In this document: piece after piece, positions 44,953-54,051 of the stretch | Numbering within the stretch: the stretch's first letter is position 1 | Layout of the letters: the number at the start of each line of letters is the position of its first letter | DNA from: Sipunculus nudus | Taxonomy: Eukaryota; Annelida; Sipuncula; Golfingiida; Sipunculidae | Assembly: GCA_026874595.1 (NCBI GenBank) | Contig: JAPPUL010000074.1 | Coordinates: 1-64,000 of the forward strand | Length of the DNA: 64,000 nt | Direction of reading: 5' to 3' | Translations under genes and position numbers: made by a program | The notes under the pieces: generated by a model | What the model saw: the letters and a program-made list of their open reading frames with translations, nothing else | What the model was told of the DNA's origin: nothing | The model's database searches: none

Positions 44953-46374
44953 TTATTTAGCTTTTTTAGTTTTATCTTTCTTAGTCTTTTCTAGATAGAT
45001 CCATGAAAGCAGACCAAGACTCTTTTTTAATGTTAATATTAGTTTCTTCTTATTTAAACTCGATAGCGCTTTCTCTCTTCGGTATATTGCTCGCCTCCTT
45101 TGGGCATCGATTAATTGTTCATAGCCCGTTTTACCTATTTTATATTCAAAATCAAGCTTATTAACAAGTCCATCCCCTATTCGGGTATATAAACTTGCTC
45201 TTTTCTCTTCGTTTATACTTTCCTTTACTTTATTATGTAATCTCACTATCTCCTCTTCTAATAATAACTTATACTCCTTTAGTTTTGAAATAGTAGTTAA
45301 ATAATCTTGCTTGGATTTAAGACGTTTTATAGCTTCTGTGCCTCCCGGATTTAGTTTTATAGTTGCTCTTTGGAATTCGCCAAGTTGACTTGTTTTTTGT
45401 GTGTCTTTTAAGCCACCTCTAAGCTCAAGGGAAAGTTCGTCTAGGATATAAAATGTTGCTATTGCGTATAGCGACCAATCAAAATTACGATAATAGCTCA
45501 ATTCGTCTGTACTGCTATTTGTTATATCAAAATGAAGACTTAGTTTTGGGTAATATATACTTCGTTCTATCTCGTATAAGTCTTTTGAGATCAATTTGTC
45601 AAGCTCGTAAATCTCAAGTTCTAGGTTCCTATTATTGCTCCTATAATAAGGGAGAGGCTCTACGTTAGTTAAATTAAATATCGCTTTATCATTTTGCTTT
45701 AACTTAATCTGCCCATCAAGACGTAACTTGTTCTTTAGCTTTAATAATGCCTCCATTTGCCTATGCTTCATTGCGTGTAACTGGCTTTCTACCTCAAGCA
45801 TTAACCCTTTCGCCAGCAGTAGGTCTATCTCTATTATCCTATTCTCTTCGTATTTCTTTTCATTTAATTCGAAACTTGCCTTAGCCGAAAGATAATCCTC
45901 TGTTGTTATCTTTATTACCTCTTCCGTATATCTTATATAGTAATATAAATCCGCAAGCTCATAGATTAGGTCGTTTAAACGCTTTGTAATTAGTTTATAC
46001 GTCCTTAGTTTATCCTTCTTTAGCTTACGTCGCTCATAAATTAATTGTCTATCGTATAAAGGAAGACTCACTTGTCCGCCTAGGGTGTATACTGTTGAGC
46101 CTCGGGGTGTTGTAAATAACCTTGTTCTGTCTAGGTAATATTCTAGTTTCGGTATGAATTTAAAGATGTTTTTTGAAAGTTCAAGATCTCTCCTTAGCTT
46201 TTCATACTCTAATTTTTCAAGCTCAAGGTCATTATGTTTGCCTATCTCTATTATCTCTTTAAGTCCAAGTTCCCTTACATCTTTACTAAAAACTATATCT
46301 GCAAATAATAACGTATATAATATTTGGAGCAAGATTTGTAATACAGTTATTTTGGCACTTGATTGTCTTTTCAT
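44953..46374 (-). CDS. TolC-family outer-membrane efflux/secretion protein
   Basis: 473 residues, right for TolC-type proteins. A signal peptide is seen (about 8-30, VLQILLQILYTLLFADIVFS). The body has the two-fold repeated long-helix pattern: LGLKEIIEIGKHNDLELEKL and ELSKNIFKFIPKLEYYLDR in the first half; ELEIYELDKLISKDLYEIER and YYPKLSLHFDITN-like YYPKLSLHFDI in the second. It forms an outer-membrane channel. No inner-membrane pump or adaptor is adjacent; instead the TPR protein follows directly. Its substrate is therefore unknown. Confidence 0.87.
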   Translation of the reverse strand: MKRQSSAKITVLQILLQILYTLLFADIVFSKDVRELGLKEIIEIGKHNDLELEKLEYEKLRRDLELSKNIFKFIPKLEYYLDRTRLFTTPRGSTVYTLGGQVSLPLYDRQLIYERRKLKKDKLRTYKLITKRLNDLIYELADLYYYIRYTEEVIKITTEDYLSAKASFELNEKKYEENRIIEIDLLLAKGLMLEVESQLHAMKHRQMEALLKLKNKLRLDGQIKLKQNDKAIFNLTNVEPLPYYRSNNRNLELEIYELDKLISKDLYEIERSIYYPKLSLHFDITNSSTDELSYYRNFDWSLYAIATFYILDELSLELRGGLKDTQKTSQLGEFQRATIKLNPGGTEAIKRLKSKQDYLTTISKLKEYKLLLEEEIVRLHNKVKESINEEKRASLYTRIGDGLVNKLDFEYKIGKTGYEQLIDAQRRRAIYRREKALSSLNKKKLILTLKKSLGLLSWIYLEKTKKDKTKKAK

Positions 46375-46539
46375 AAGGTTTTAGTATACAAAAACCATAG
46401 CCCTTTGTAAAGTACGCTAGCTTAACATTTAGCACACATTCCCATCTTTTTTAATTGTAGCTAAATGTCTTTTTATATTAGTTTGGGGTGATATTCGTTT
46501 TATTTTGAGGATTTATTTTTATTTTTAAGCACTTTTATT

Positions 46540-47334
46540 TCACTTGGACTTCGATAATATAAAATCACGTTGTTCTATTCTTTGTTTTGTTTGTGCTTTC
46601 CTTTTCATATAACTATCGTATTTTTCACTCTCCACGTTCATAAGAAGTTTGTATAGCTCTATCTCAAAGGATAAGGACTCGCATATTGATAGCGATAAGT
46701 TCTTTGTTTTAGATATATCTATTCCTATATGTCTTGTGTTTATTTTATGAGGGTTTATAATGTCTTTTATTCGTGTTGCGTTTAAAGGATCTATCTTACC
46801 TCCTACTGAACTTAGCCTTTGCTCGTTTCGTATCCTTTTTACGATGTCATGCACTACGTTTTCTACTTCAACCGAGTCAACTCCCTTACCCATAGATTCG
46901 GATAAGTCTCCACGTCCTATTGTTACTTGTTTTATGTATTTAAAGCCAGCACTTTTTATTATCTGATTTATATTATAATAGCCTGTTATCGTTTCTAGAT
47001 TCATTGCAAGATAGGTCTCGTATATATTATCCCCTGCAAGCTCTTTTAGTGCTTTTACAAAATTATTAAGTCCATAATCAGATTCTATCATAGGAGCTAA
47101 TATCCATTCTATCCCCTCCTTAAGACAAAATCTTATATCATTACGTGCCTCAGGTCCCCCTATCTTAACCAGCATAGGAACTATCCCTTTTGAAAGCTCC
47201 TTCAAAACTTTTAGTTCTTTGAAGCTCATGTCTTCTATCTCTGTACCCCCTTTCACTGCTACTACCCCATGCCGCTCCCGTAAATACAATAACTTCTTTC
47301 TAAGCTTTTCCTTCATCCTAAGCTTTTCCTTCAT
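46540..47334 (-). CDS. HpcH/HpaI aldolase / citrate lyase beta-like protein
   Basis: 264 residues, TIM-barrel type. VKGGTEIEDMSFKELKVL, LVKIGGPEARNDIRFCL, WILAPMIESDYGLNNFV, YLAMNLETITGYYNINQIIK and VTIGRGDLSESMG match the pattern of CitE/HpcH-type enzymes, in which the Glu of MIE and ETI and the Asp of DLS bind Mg2+ and substrate. Substrate unknown; it could act as an acyl-CoA or keto-acid lyase. The first 12 residues (MKEKLRMKEKLR) come from an 18-bp tandem duplication at about 47297-47333, so the original start is probably the second ATG (47316). It stands 163 bp from pgi. Confidence 0.72.
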   Translation of the reverse strand: MKEKLRMKEKLRKKLLYLRERHGVVAVKGGTEIEDMSFKELKVLKELSKGIVPMLVKIGGPEARNDIRFCLKEGIEWILAPMIESDYGLNNFVKALKELAGDNIYETYLAMNLETITGYYNINQIIKSAGFKYIKQVTIGRGDLSESMGKGVDSVEVENVVHDIVKRIRNEQRLSSVGGKIDPLNATRIKDIINPHKINTRHIGIDISKTKNLSLSICESLSFEIELYKLLMNVESEKYDSYMKRKAQTKQRIEQRDFILSKSK

Positions 47335-47497
47335 CTTTTATAACTTTATTATCTTCCTTGCTCTATAGCTAGATTTAATACTCTTTACATAATCGACATA
47401 CTATTATAAAACATAACTTAAATTCTATTTAGCATAACCATTTGTACAACATAGTATTATTACAACAATATAGAACGTGAAAAAATATAAAGACAGC

Positions 47498-48883
47498 TTA
47501 AAGCATTCCTTCAAGCTCTTCTTTCCTTTGCTCAAAACCTTCTTTGCCAAGTAAGGCAAACATATTCGCTTTATAGGCTTCTACTCCCGGCTGGTTAAAC
47601 GGATTTACTCCTAGTATATAGCCGCTTAGACCGCAGGATATCTCAAAAAAGTAGATCAACTGCCCTAGGTAATATTCTTTTAAACTTGGTATCTTTATTT
47701 GGAGTATCGGAACGTTTGCCCCGAAATGTGCTAATGCTGTCCCTTTTTGGGCTTGATGGTTTATATATGATAAACTTTTACTTGATAGGTAGTTTAGTTT
47801 GTCTAAGTCCCTTTTATCCTCCTCCACTTTAAGATCTACCTTTGGCTTTTCAACGTCTAGTAGAGTTTCAAATATTGTCCTCTCGCCTTCTTGTATCCAT
47901 TGCCCCATTGAATGTAGGTCTGTTGTTAGATTGCATGTTGAAGGAAATAGCCCTTTCCCCAACTTGCCCTCGCTTTCTCCATAAAGCTGTTTCCACCACT
48001 CCCCAAAATACGCTAACCTGCTTGTGTAATTTAGCAAAAGCTCTATCTTCTTTCCCTTCTCATATAAAACGTTCCGTAGCATCGCATACTTATGGGCATC
48101 GCTATTTATATCCTTTGAAAGCTCTTTATAACTTTGTGCTCCCCTTAATAATTCATCTATATCAATTCCCGACATGCATATCGCAAATAACCCTACTGCT
48201 GTTAATACCGAATATCTGCCTCCTATCGAATCCGGTATTGTGTAACTCCTATATCCTTCCTCCTCGCTTAGCTTTCTTAGCGCTCCTTTTGTTTTGTCTG
48301 TTGTTGCTATTATATAATCTTTTGCTTCTCTTCCCTCTTGCTCTTCAAGTAGCTTCTTTAAAAACCTAAATGCAAGCGCTGGCTCTGTTGTCGTTCCCGA
48401 CTTAGATATTACATTTATTGCAAACTTCTTGCCCTTTAGGAATTCTAAAAGAGCATGATGATAAGACGAATCTAGATGATGACCTGCGTATAAGATGAGC
48501 GGGGAGGAGGAGTCCTTGCCCCTCTTTAGCATATGCAAAAAACTATTCGTAAGTGCCTCTATAACTGCTCGGGAACCAAGATATGATCCCCCTATCCCAA
48601 CTACAACTAGTACCTCTATTTTCTCTTTAAGCTCTTTTACGACCTCTTTTATACTTTCAAGCTCATAATCGCTTATTAAACTCTTACGCCCTCCCATCCA
48701 ACCCAAAAATAAAGACCCTTCCCCTTCCTTATTGTATAACTTTTTATGGGCATCGTAAAGTCGGCTTTTAATTAAATCAAGTTCAGAATCTTCTACCTGC
48801 GAAAGCTTTGTCTCAAGGCTTATGTTTTTCGCTTCTTGCTCATCAGCTTTTGTCTTCATTACATACCATCCATCATAAAACAA
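47498..48883 (-). CDS. pgi: Glucose-6-phosphate isomerase
   Basis: 461 residues, the shorter bacterial form. VVGIGGSYLGSRAVIEAL, FAINVISKSGTTTEPALAF, GEWWKQLYGESEGK, LHSMGQWIQEGERTIFETLL and GYILGVNPFNQPGVEAYK cover the sugar-phosphate binding and catalytic segments. It interconverts glucose 6-phosphate and fructose 6-phosphate. It begins one base after the BioC-like gene (48885), last gene of a gap-pgk-tpiA-secG-methyltransferase-pgi series on the minus strand. Confidence 0.96.
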   Translation of the reverse strand: MFYDGWYVMKTKADEQEAKNISLETKLSQVEDSELDLIKSRLYDAHKKLYNKEGEGSLFLGWMGGRKSLISDYELESIKEVVKELKEKIEVLVVVGIGGSYLGSRAVIEALTNSFLHMLKRGKDSSSPLILYAGHHLDSSYHHALLEFLKGKKFAINVISKSGTTTEPALAFRFLKKLLEEQEGREAKDYIIATTDKTKGALRKLSEEEGYRSYTIPDSIGGRYSVLTAVGLFAICMSGIDIDELLRGAQSYKELSKDINSDAHKYAMLRNVLYEKGKKIELLLNYTSRLAYFGEWWKQLYGESEGKLGKGLFPSTCNLTTDLHSMGQWIQEGERTIFETLLDVEKPKVDLKVEEDKRDLDKLNYLSSKSLSYINHQAQKGTALAHFGANVPILQIKIPSLKEYYLGQLIYFFEISCGLSGYILGVNPFNQPGVEAYKANMFALLGKEGFEQRKEELEGML

Positions 48884-48884
48884 T

Positions 48885-49646
48885 CTATAAACGAGCTGTT
48901 AGATATAGCATTATATAATACATTGTATCCCGATTTTCAAAAACTATACTCTCAAGTCCTTGCTTCTTATACATTATATTTTCTTTTTTAGGATTTAAAT
49001 TTGATACTCCCGTGTGTTTGAAATATCTTACTATATCAAGTCCTTTAAAGGGAATGTCTATTCGGCTAAGTAATGCTTTAGGCTTTTTTGTATACTTATA
49101 TACTATCTCAAGCACTTCATCTATTTGTGGAAACGGATAATTGAAGGCTTTTACACTCCCGTCTACCGGTACCGATACCCCAAAACCGTATTTGCTTACT
49201 CGTATGCATTCATTAAGTGCTTTGTCTATATTTGTCCAGTGTAGCGTAAATGAGCAGAGCGTTATATCAAAATACTTATCACCATAGGGAATCTCTTCCA
49301 TACTGCTTTGTTTCGTCTCCATCGGCTTTAGCTTAGCATACTCTTCAAGCATATTCTTTGATATGTCAAGTCCATAAAACTTTGCATCTTTATGCTTCTC
49401 CATTATTTTGTGGGTTAAAAGCCCTGTCCCACATCCTCCATCCAATATCTTTATCCCTTTCCTTCTCAATATATCAACTAATTCATTACATATAAAATCA
49501 TTTAGCTTCTTTGCTGCGGCTTTTTGAGGTTTGGCCCATAAATCATAATTCTTTGCTTCTTTGGAAAAGGCCTCCTCTATCGCTTCTTTTGTAATGGTTC
49601 CTCGCAAAGCGCTTAGTGACTTTTTATCCATCCTCCTTTCTACCAT
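48885..49646 (-). CDS. SAM-dependent methyltransferase, BioC-like
   Basis: 253 residues. ILDGGCGTGLLTHKIMEK is SAM motif I; FYGLDISKNMLEEYAKL and SMEEIPYGDKYFDITLCSFT, followed by LHWT, are characteristic of BioC-like malonyl-ACP O-methyltransferases, as is the N-terminal EEAFSKEAKNYDLWAKPQK (usually F...A.tYd..A.vQ). If BioC, it starts the pimeloyl part of biotin synthesis, but no other bio gene is in the window and the immediate neighbours are secG and pgi. The C-terminal half is less family-like, so a different methyl acceptor is possible. Confidence 0.75.
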   Translation of the reverse strand: MVERRMDKKSLSALRGTITKEAIEEAFSKEAKNYDLWAKPQKAAAKKLNDFICNELVDILRRKGIKILDGGCGTGLLTHKIMEKHKDAKFYGLDISKNMLEEYAKLKPMETKQSSMEEIPYGDKYFDITLCSFTLHWTNIDKALNECIRVSKYGFGVSVPVDGSVKAFNYPFPQIDEVLEIVYKYTKKPKALLSRIDIPFKGLDIVRYFKHTGVSNLNPKKENIMYKKQGLESIVFENRDTMYYIMLYLTARL

Positions 49647-49651
49647 ATTCT

Positions 49652-50383
49652 CTACTTCTTTTCTAACTCTTTTTCTAACTCTTTTTTTGAACTTGTCTTT
49701 TCGCTTCTTAACGGATTGGAGCTTTTTGTAGTCTCTTTTGTAGTGTTTTTTGTAGTCTCTTTTGTAGTCTCTTTTGTAGTCTCTTTTGTAGTGTTTTTTA
49801 TTGTCTTCTTTAGCGGTTTGTTTGTCTGCTTTACCTTAGGTTTTGGTTTTGACTTCGCCTTCTCTTTTCTTATCCTTTTTTCTGCCCCTTTTATTGCTCC
49901 CTTTGCTTGCTCTTTTGCTTTTACGTCCTCCACTGCCTTTTTAGATTCATTGACACTTTGCTTTACTTCATCATTTATGACTTCTGTTGCTTTCTTATCC
50001 TTTCCTTCCTCACCTTTGTCTATGTTTATCTCAGGTAGCTTTTGCTTTGTACTTTCAGTTTTTTCTGTTTCTATCTCAATATCTTCTTTAGTATCAGCCT
50101 CATCCTCTATTAATACATCGCTTGAGGGTGGGGCAATCCCTGCATTCTCTACGTGTGCAAGATAGGCAAGTAGTAAACTCCCTCCAAGAAATATTCCAAG
50201 AAATATACTTGTTACCTTACTGAAAAAATCTCCTCGTCTATCTGAGCCTATTACGCTTTGACTACCTCCAGTATCTCCAAAAAGACCGCCAGAACCACGA
50301 CTCGATTGTACCAAAACTAGCAGTATCCCAAGCACTGATACCACTATTATTATTACTATTAATATCCCGCGTATTATATCCAA
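49652..50383 (-). CDS. secG: SecG subunit of protein translocase with long repetitive basic tail
   Basis: 243 residues, over twice the normal SecG size. Residues 1-75 are a standard SecG: two hydrophobic helices (about 5-25 and 58-78) joined by LVLVQSSRGSGGLFGDTGGS and VIGSDRRGDFFSKVTSIF. The remaining 165 residues are low complexity: an acidic Glu/Thr stretch, then Lys-rich segments, and TKETTKETTKETTKNTTKET encoded by a 12-bp array at 49727-49798. SecG stimulates SecYE-mediated export. By known topology the tail would be periplasmic. It is co-oriented after tpiA, an arrangement (tpiA-secG) common in bacteria. Confidence 0.92.
   Translation of the reverse strand: MDIIRGILIVIIIVVSVLGILLVLVQSSRGSGGLFGDTGGSQSVIGSDRRGDFFSKVTSIFLGIFLGGSLLLAYLAHVENAGIAPPSSDVLIEDEADTKEDIEIETEKTESTKQKLPEINIDKGEEGKDKKATEVINDEVKQSVNESKKAVEDVKAKEQAKGAIKGAEKRIRKEKAKSKPKPKVKQTNKPLKKTIKNTTKETTKETTKETTKNTTKETTKSSNPLRSEKTSSKKELEKELEKK
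49727..49798. repeat. 12-bp tandem array, 6 units, in the secG tail
   Basis: Six units with consensus TGTAGTSTYTTT span 49727-49798 and code for TKET or TKNT. A further short tandem of CTAACTCTTTTT type at about 49655-49690 encodes the terminal EKELEKK. Both are in frame. Confidence 0.92.
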
Positions 50384-50511
50384 ATATCTGCCTCCAGATT
50401 CTTTAATACTTAATTACTTTAATATTTAGCTTTGTACTCATCTTTTCTCTTTTTTATACCTTTATTATACCACAATGAGAAAAGGTTACTTACTTACGTT
50501 TTATTAGCTTA

Positions 50512-51297
50512 TTAGCTGCCTTCAATTATCTTTAAAAAAGACTTCGGAGAAAGACAGGCACCTCCAACCAAAACTCCGTCTATATTTTCCATCAACATAA
50601 GATCCCTTATTGTCTCGGGCTTAACGGAACCTCCGTATTGAATTATAAGATTATCTGATATCTCTTTCCCTAACTTAGCTTCTATCACCCCGCGTATATG
50701 TTTATGCATCTTTTCTGCGTCACTCGGATTTGCTGTTTTACCCGTCCCAATCGCCCAAACAGGTTCATACGCTATTATTACATCCCTCCCTACAAAACTA
50801 TCAACTCCCATAAGCCCCTCTTCAAGCTGGCTTTCTACTACATCATAAGCCAAGCCCCTCTCTCGCTCTTCAAGCTTCTCGCCTACGCACAATATTATCT
50901 TTAAACCTGACTTTAACGCTTTAAGCACTTTTAAGTTTATAAATTTATCGCTTTCTCCTAATATGTGTCGCCTTTCGCTATGCCCTAATATTACATGCGT
51001 GCATCCTAATGACTTTAGCATTGAAACCGATACCTCCCCTGTATATGCTCCTTGCTCCTCATTATGTACATTTTGGGCGCCGTATAGTACAGCACTACCT
51101 TTTAACTCTTCATAAAGTACATATAATGTCGGATAGGACGGGCATAACAACACTTCTTTTCTTACTCCTTTCCCTGCGCCTTTCCCACCTCCAAGGTCTA
51201 ACCCTTTAAGACCACGAAGTAACTCTCTTGCATATTCCCGCACCTCGATACTTGTTTTATGCATCTTAAAATTACCTGCAATAAGCACATCTCGCAT
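50512..51297 (-). CDS. tpiA: Triosephosphate isomerase
   Basis: 261 residues. IAGNFKMHKT (catalytic Lys), HVILGHSERR (catalytic His), IIAYEPVWAIGTGKTA (catalytic Glu and the loop-6 lid) and IQYGGSVKPE are intact. Phe replaces the usual Trp of GNWKM. It interconverts dihydroxyacetone phosphate and glyceraldehyde 3-phosphate. It lies between pgk and secG on the minus strand, 121 bp after pgk. Confidence 0.96.
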   Translation of the reverse strand: MRDVLIAGNFKMHKTSIEVREYARELLRGLKGLDLGGGKGAGKGVRKEVLLCPSYPTLYVLYEELKGSAVLYGAQNVHNEEQGAYTGEVSVSMLKSLGCTHVILGHSERRHILGESDKFINLKVLKALKSGLKIILCVGEKLEERERGLAYDVVESQLEEGLMGVDSFVGRDVIIAYEPVWAIGTGKTANPSDAEKMHKHIRGVIEAKLGKEISDNLIIQYGGSVKPETIRDLMLMENIDGVLVGGACLSPKSFLKIIEGS

Positions 51298-51418
51298 TCA
51301 ATATCTCCTCTTTATTTCTCTTTGTTTATAAACCTTGTTTACAAAACGGCTAGCTCTTAAATAAGATAATAGCCTTCTCTTTATTTGCAATAGTTTGTAG
51401 GGTTTTCTTTAATTAAGG

Positions 51419-52618
51419 CTAGATTTTGTTATTTAACGCTTCTATTCCCGGAAGCGCATTGCCTGATATAAGTTCTATTGAAGCTCCGCCTCCTGTTGAT
51501 ATATGACTAAATTTATCTTGCAGCCCTGCTTCATTTATTGCCGATACTGAGTCTCCTCCCCCTATTATTGTTGTCCCTTCTATTTTTGATAAATATTTTG
51601 CTATCTCTTTTGTCCCTCCTGCAAAACAATCTATTTCAAATACTCCCAATGGACCATTCCATAATACTGTCTTTGCCTCGCTTAACTTTAGCTTTATTAA
51701 ATCTATCGTCTTCTCTCCTATGTCTGCTCCAACAAATCCATCCGGGATATCGCCTATTGCTGTTCTTACTATTCGTTTCTTCTCGTCTTCTATATCATCT
51801 ATTTCGTCTGTTATTATGTGATCTATAGGCACTATTATATCAACTCCTTTCTCACGGCCCTTTGTCAATATGTCTTTTGCTTTAGCAAGATAATCTTTTG
51901 CAACGAAAGAGTTTCCCACCATCCGACCATCTACATAGGAGAACGTATATGCCATACAGCCCCCAATTATCAAAGTGTCGACCTTATCTAGTAAACTGTA
52001 TAACACGCCTATCTTACTCGATACCTTATACCCCCCTATTATCGCAACGAACGGATGTGAGGGTTTTGACAGCAAAGATGATAGATATTTTAGCTCTTTT
52101 TCTATCAAAAAGCCTGATACGGAGGGTAAGTATTTTGATATCCCTACTGTTGAAGCATGTGCTCGGTGTGTTGTGCCAAAGGCTTCATTTACATATATAT
52201 CTCCAAGTCTTGAAAGCTCTTTTGCAAAGTCTAAGTCGTTCTTTTTTTCTCCTTCGTGAAATCTTAAATTCTCAAGCAAGAGTATTCCACCTTCCGGCAA
52301 GTTCAATACCTCCTCTTTTACCTCTTTTCCTATGCAGTCACTCCCCATTCTGACTTCTTTGCCCAATAAATTCGATAATTCAATGCAAACAGGCTTTAAG
52401 CTTAGTCTCTTATCTACCTTCCCTTGCGGATTGCCAAGATGACTCATCAAGATTAGCCCCCTTACTCCAGCCGAAAGTAGATAGTTTATGCTTTTAAGTG
52501 ACGCCTTTATTCGTGTGTTATCTTGTACTTCCCCGTCCTTTAAAGGTACATTGTAATCTACTCGCATTATAACCACTTTACCTTTTAGTTCTACATCTTC
52601 TATTGTTTGCTTTTCCAT
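51419..52618 (-). CDS. pgk: Phosphoglycerate kinase
   Basis: 399 residues, normal. KVVIMRVDYNVPLKDGEVQD, LMSHLGNPQGK, AFGTTHRAHASTVG, and TIIGGGDSVSAINEAG with TGGGASIELISGNALPGI cover the substrate and nucleotide sites. One detail is unusual: the usual GGAKVSDKI loop reads IIGGYKVSSKIGVL, with Tyr for Ala and Ser for Asp, and GGCMAYTF replaces GGAMAYTF. It transfers phosphate between 1,3-bisphosphoglycerate and ADP. It is 111 bp downstream of gap; an 18-bp tandem duplication (52640-52675) lies in that spacer. Confidence 0.96.
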   Translation of the reverse strand: MEKQTIEDVELKGKVVIMRVDYNVPLKDGEVQDNTRIKASLKSINYLLSAGVRGLILMSHLGNPQGKVDKRLSLKPVCIELSNLLGKEVRMGSDCIGKEVKEEVLNLPEGGILLLENLRFHEGEKKNDLDFAKELSRLGDIYVNEAFGTTHRAHASTVGISKYLPSVSGFLIEKELKYLSSLLSKPSHPFVAIIGGYKVSSKIGVLYSLLDKVDTLIIGGCMAYTFSYVDGRMVGNSFVAKDYLAKAKDILTKGREKGVDIIVPIDHIITDEIDDIEDEKKRIVRTAIGDIPDGFVGADIGEKTIDLIKLKLSEAKTVLWNGPLGVFEIDCFAGGTKEIAKYLSKIEGTTIIGGGDSVSAINEAGLQDKFSHISTGGGASIELISGNALPGIEALNNKI

Positions 52619-52639
52619 CTTACTTTTCTCGTTCTCTTT

Positions 52640-52675
52640 GCTTTTTTATCCTCTCTTGCTTTTTTATCCTCTCTT
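52640..52675. repeat. 18-bp perfect tandem duplication in the gap-pgk spacer
   Basis: GCTTTTTTATCCTCTCTT is present at 52640-52657 and 52658-52675, immediately upstream of the pgk start on the coding strand. It enlarges a purine-rich leader and might present two Shine-Dalgarno-like AGAGAGGA stretches. Confidence 0.94.
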
Positions 52676-52729
52676 TTGTCTTTATTTAGCACAATTAAAA
52701 TAAACTAGTTCCTCTATTGCATTACTTAG

Positions 52730-53746
52730 CTATTTCATTACATATAAAGCAAGTTCTACAACGCGCATTGAATATGCCCATTCGTTGTCGTACCATGCAA
52801 GCACTTTGATAAACTTCCCTTTCCCATCTTCATCCGCTATTTCTATTGTCGATAACGCATCAAAGACGCTTGAGTTACTGTTCCCTTTAAAATCACTGCT
52901 TACTAGAGGTTCTTCTGTATATTCAAGTATACCTTTTAGCGCCCCTTCTGATGCTTCTTTCATCGCTTCGTTTATCTCTTCCTTTGAAGCTCCTTTGGCA
53001 AGCTCTGCTGTTAGGTCTACAAGCGATACGTTAGGGGTTGGTACTCTTATTGCCAGTCCTGTTAGTTTGCCATCCACTTTAGGTAGTACAAGTCCTACTG
53101 CCTTTGCGGCTCCTGTGCTCGTTGGTATCATAGACACGCCTGCTGCGCGGCTTCGTCTTAAATCTTTATGCGGCTGGTCTAGTATCTTTTGATCGTTTGT
53201 ATACGAATGAATCGTTGTCATTATTCCTTGCTTAAGACCAAATTTATCATCAAGCACTTTAACCAGTGGAGCTAGGCAGTTTGTTGTGCAGGATGCGTTT
53301 GAGATTATATTATGTTTCGCTTTATCATATTTATCTTCGTTTACTCCAAGCACTATTGTTATATCTTCATTCTTTGCCGGAGCGCTTATTATTACCTTCC
53401 TCGCTCCTTGATTTATATGTTCCCTTGCTTTTGTTGCGTCTGTATATATACCTGTTGACTCAATTACTAGCTCAACTCCAAGTTTGCCCCAGCCAAGCTC
53501 GTTTAGAGGCTTTTTTGAAACCTTTATCTTTTTCCCGTCTATTATTAAAAACCCTTCTTCATGACTTACATCCCCTTCGAAATTCCCCAGTACACTATCA
53601 TATTTAAATAAATGTGCAAGCGTTTTGGCATCTGTTAAATCGTTTACTGCAACTACATCAAGTTCTCCTCCCCCTCGCTTTAATGCCGCCCTTAATACAT
53701 TTCTTCCTATACGTCCAAATCCGTTAATGCCTACTTTTATTGACAT
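52730..53746 (-). CDS. gap: Glyceraldehyde-3-phosphate dehydrogenase, type I
   Basis: 338 residues. KVGINGFGRIGRNVLRAAL (NAD-binding), VVAVNDLTD (Asp consistent with NAD preference), NIISNASCTTNCLAPLVKVL with the catalytic Cys, and IHSYTNDQKILD (catalytic His) are intact. It oxidises glyceraldehyde 3-phosphate to 1,3-bisphosphoglycerate. First gene of the glycolytic cluster; a GGAGGC ribosome binding site precedes the ATG. It is divergent from cutA across a 290-bp spacer. Confidence 0.97.
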   Translation of the reverse strand: MSIKVGINGFGRIGRNVLRAALKRGGGELDVVAVNDLTDAKTLAHLFKYDSVLGNFEGDVSHEEGFLIIDGKKIKVSKKPLNELGWGKLGVELVIESTGIYTDATKAREHINQGARKVIISAPAKNEDITIVLGVNEDKYDKAKHNIISNASCTTNCLAPLVKVLDDKFGLKQGIMTTIHSYTNDQKILDQPHKDLRRSRAAGVSMIPTSTGAAKAVGLVLPKVDGKLTGLAIRVPTPNVSLVDLTAELAKGASKEEINEAMKEASEGALKGILEYTEEPLVSSDFKGNSNSSVFDALSTIEIADEDGKGKFIKVLAWYDNEWAYSMRVVELALYVMK

Positions 53747-53818
53747 CCTTAGCCTCCATATATTCTAAATAATATTCTAAATATTCTAACTTTTTATAAT
53801 TTCTTTTATCTTTGCTCT

Positions 53819-53847
53819 AATATAGCTTTGCACCAACATCTTGACAG
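53819..53847 (-). promoter_or_regulatory. Candidate promoter for gap
   Basis: On the minus strand, CTGTCA (53842-53847) and TATATT (53819-53824) are 17 bases apart, about 75 bases upstream of the gap ATG. The -35 matches consensus at four of six positions. It overlaps the candidate plus-strand promoter at 53841-53869. Confidence 0.35.
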
Positions 53848-53869
53848 GCATAAAAACCCATAACATATT
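53841..53869 (+). promoter_or_regulatory. Candidate promoter towards cutA
   Basis: TTGACA at 53841-53846, a 17-base spacer and CATATT at 53864-53869. It would give a leader of about 175 bases before cutA. The remaining part of the 290-bp spacer (53747-54036) is T-rich and holds no gene that I can support. Confidence 0.35.
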
Positions 53870-54051
53870 TAAAGAACTTTATAAATATATTACAAAAACC
53901 TTGCTTTAATGTGCATTTATTTCCTTATTTGGTTTATTTATAGCCTTTTTTATTCTTTTTAAACTAAGTTTATTACTATAGGAGCACTTTTGTACTCGCT
54001 TAATTATACTTAGATTATAGCTCTTTATAATATTATTTGAGAGGTCTTTTT

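Noticed and set aside
52785-53192. Long plus-strand frames antisense to gap, gyrA and other minus-strand genes
   Set aside because: They are complementary shadows of well-identified genes with low-complexity Ser/Leu-rich translations.
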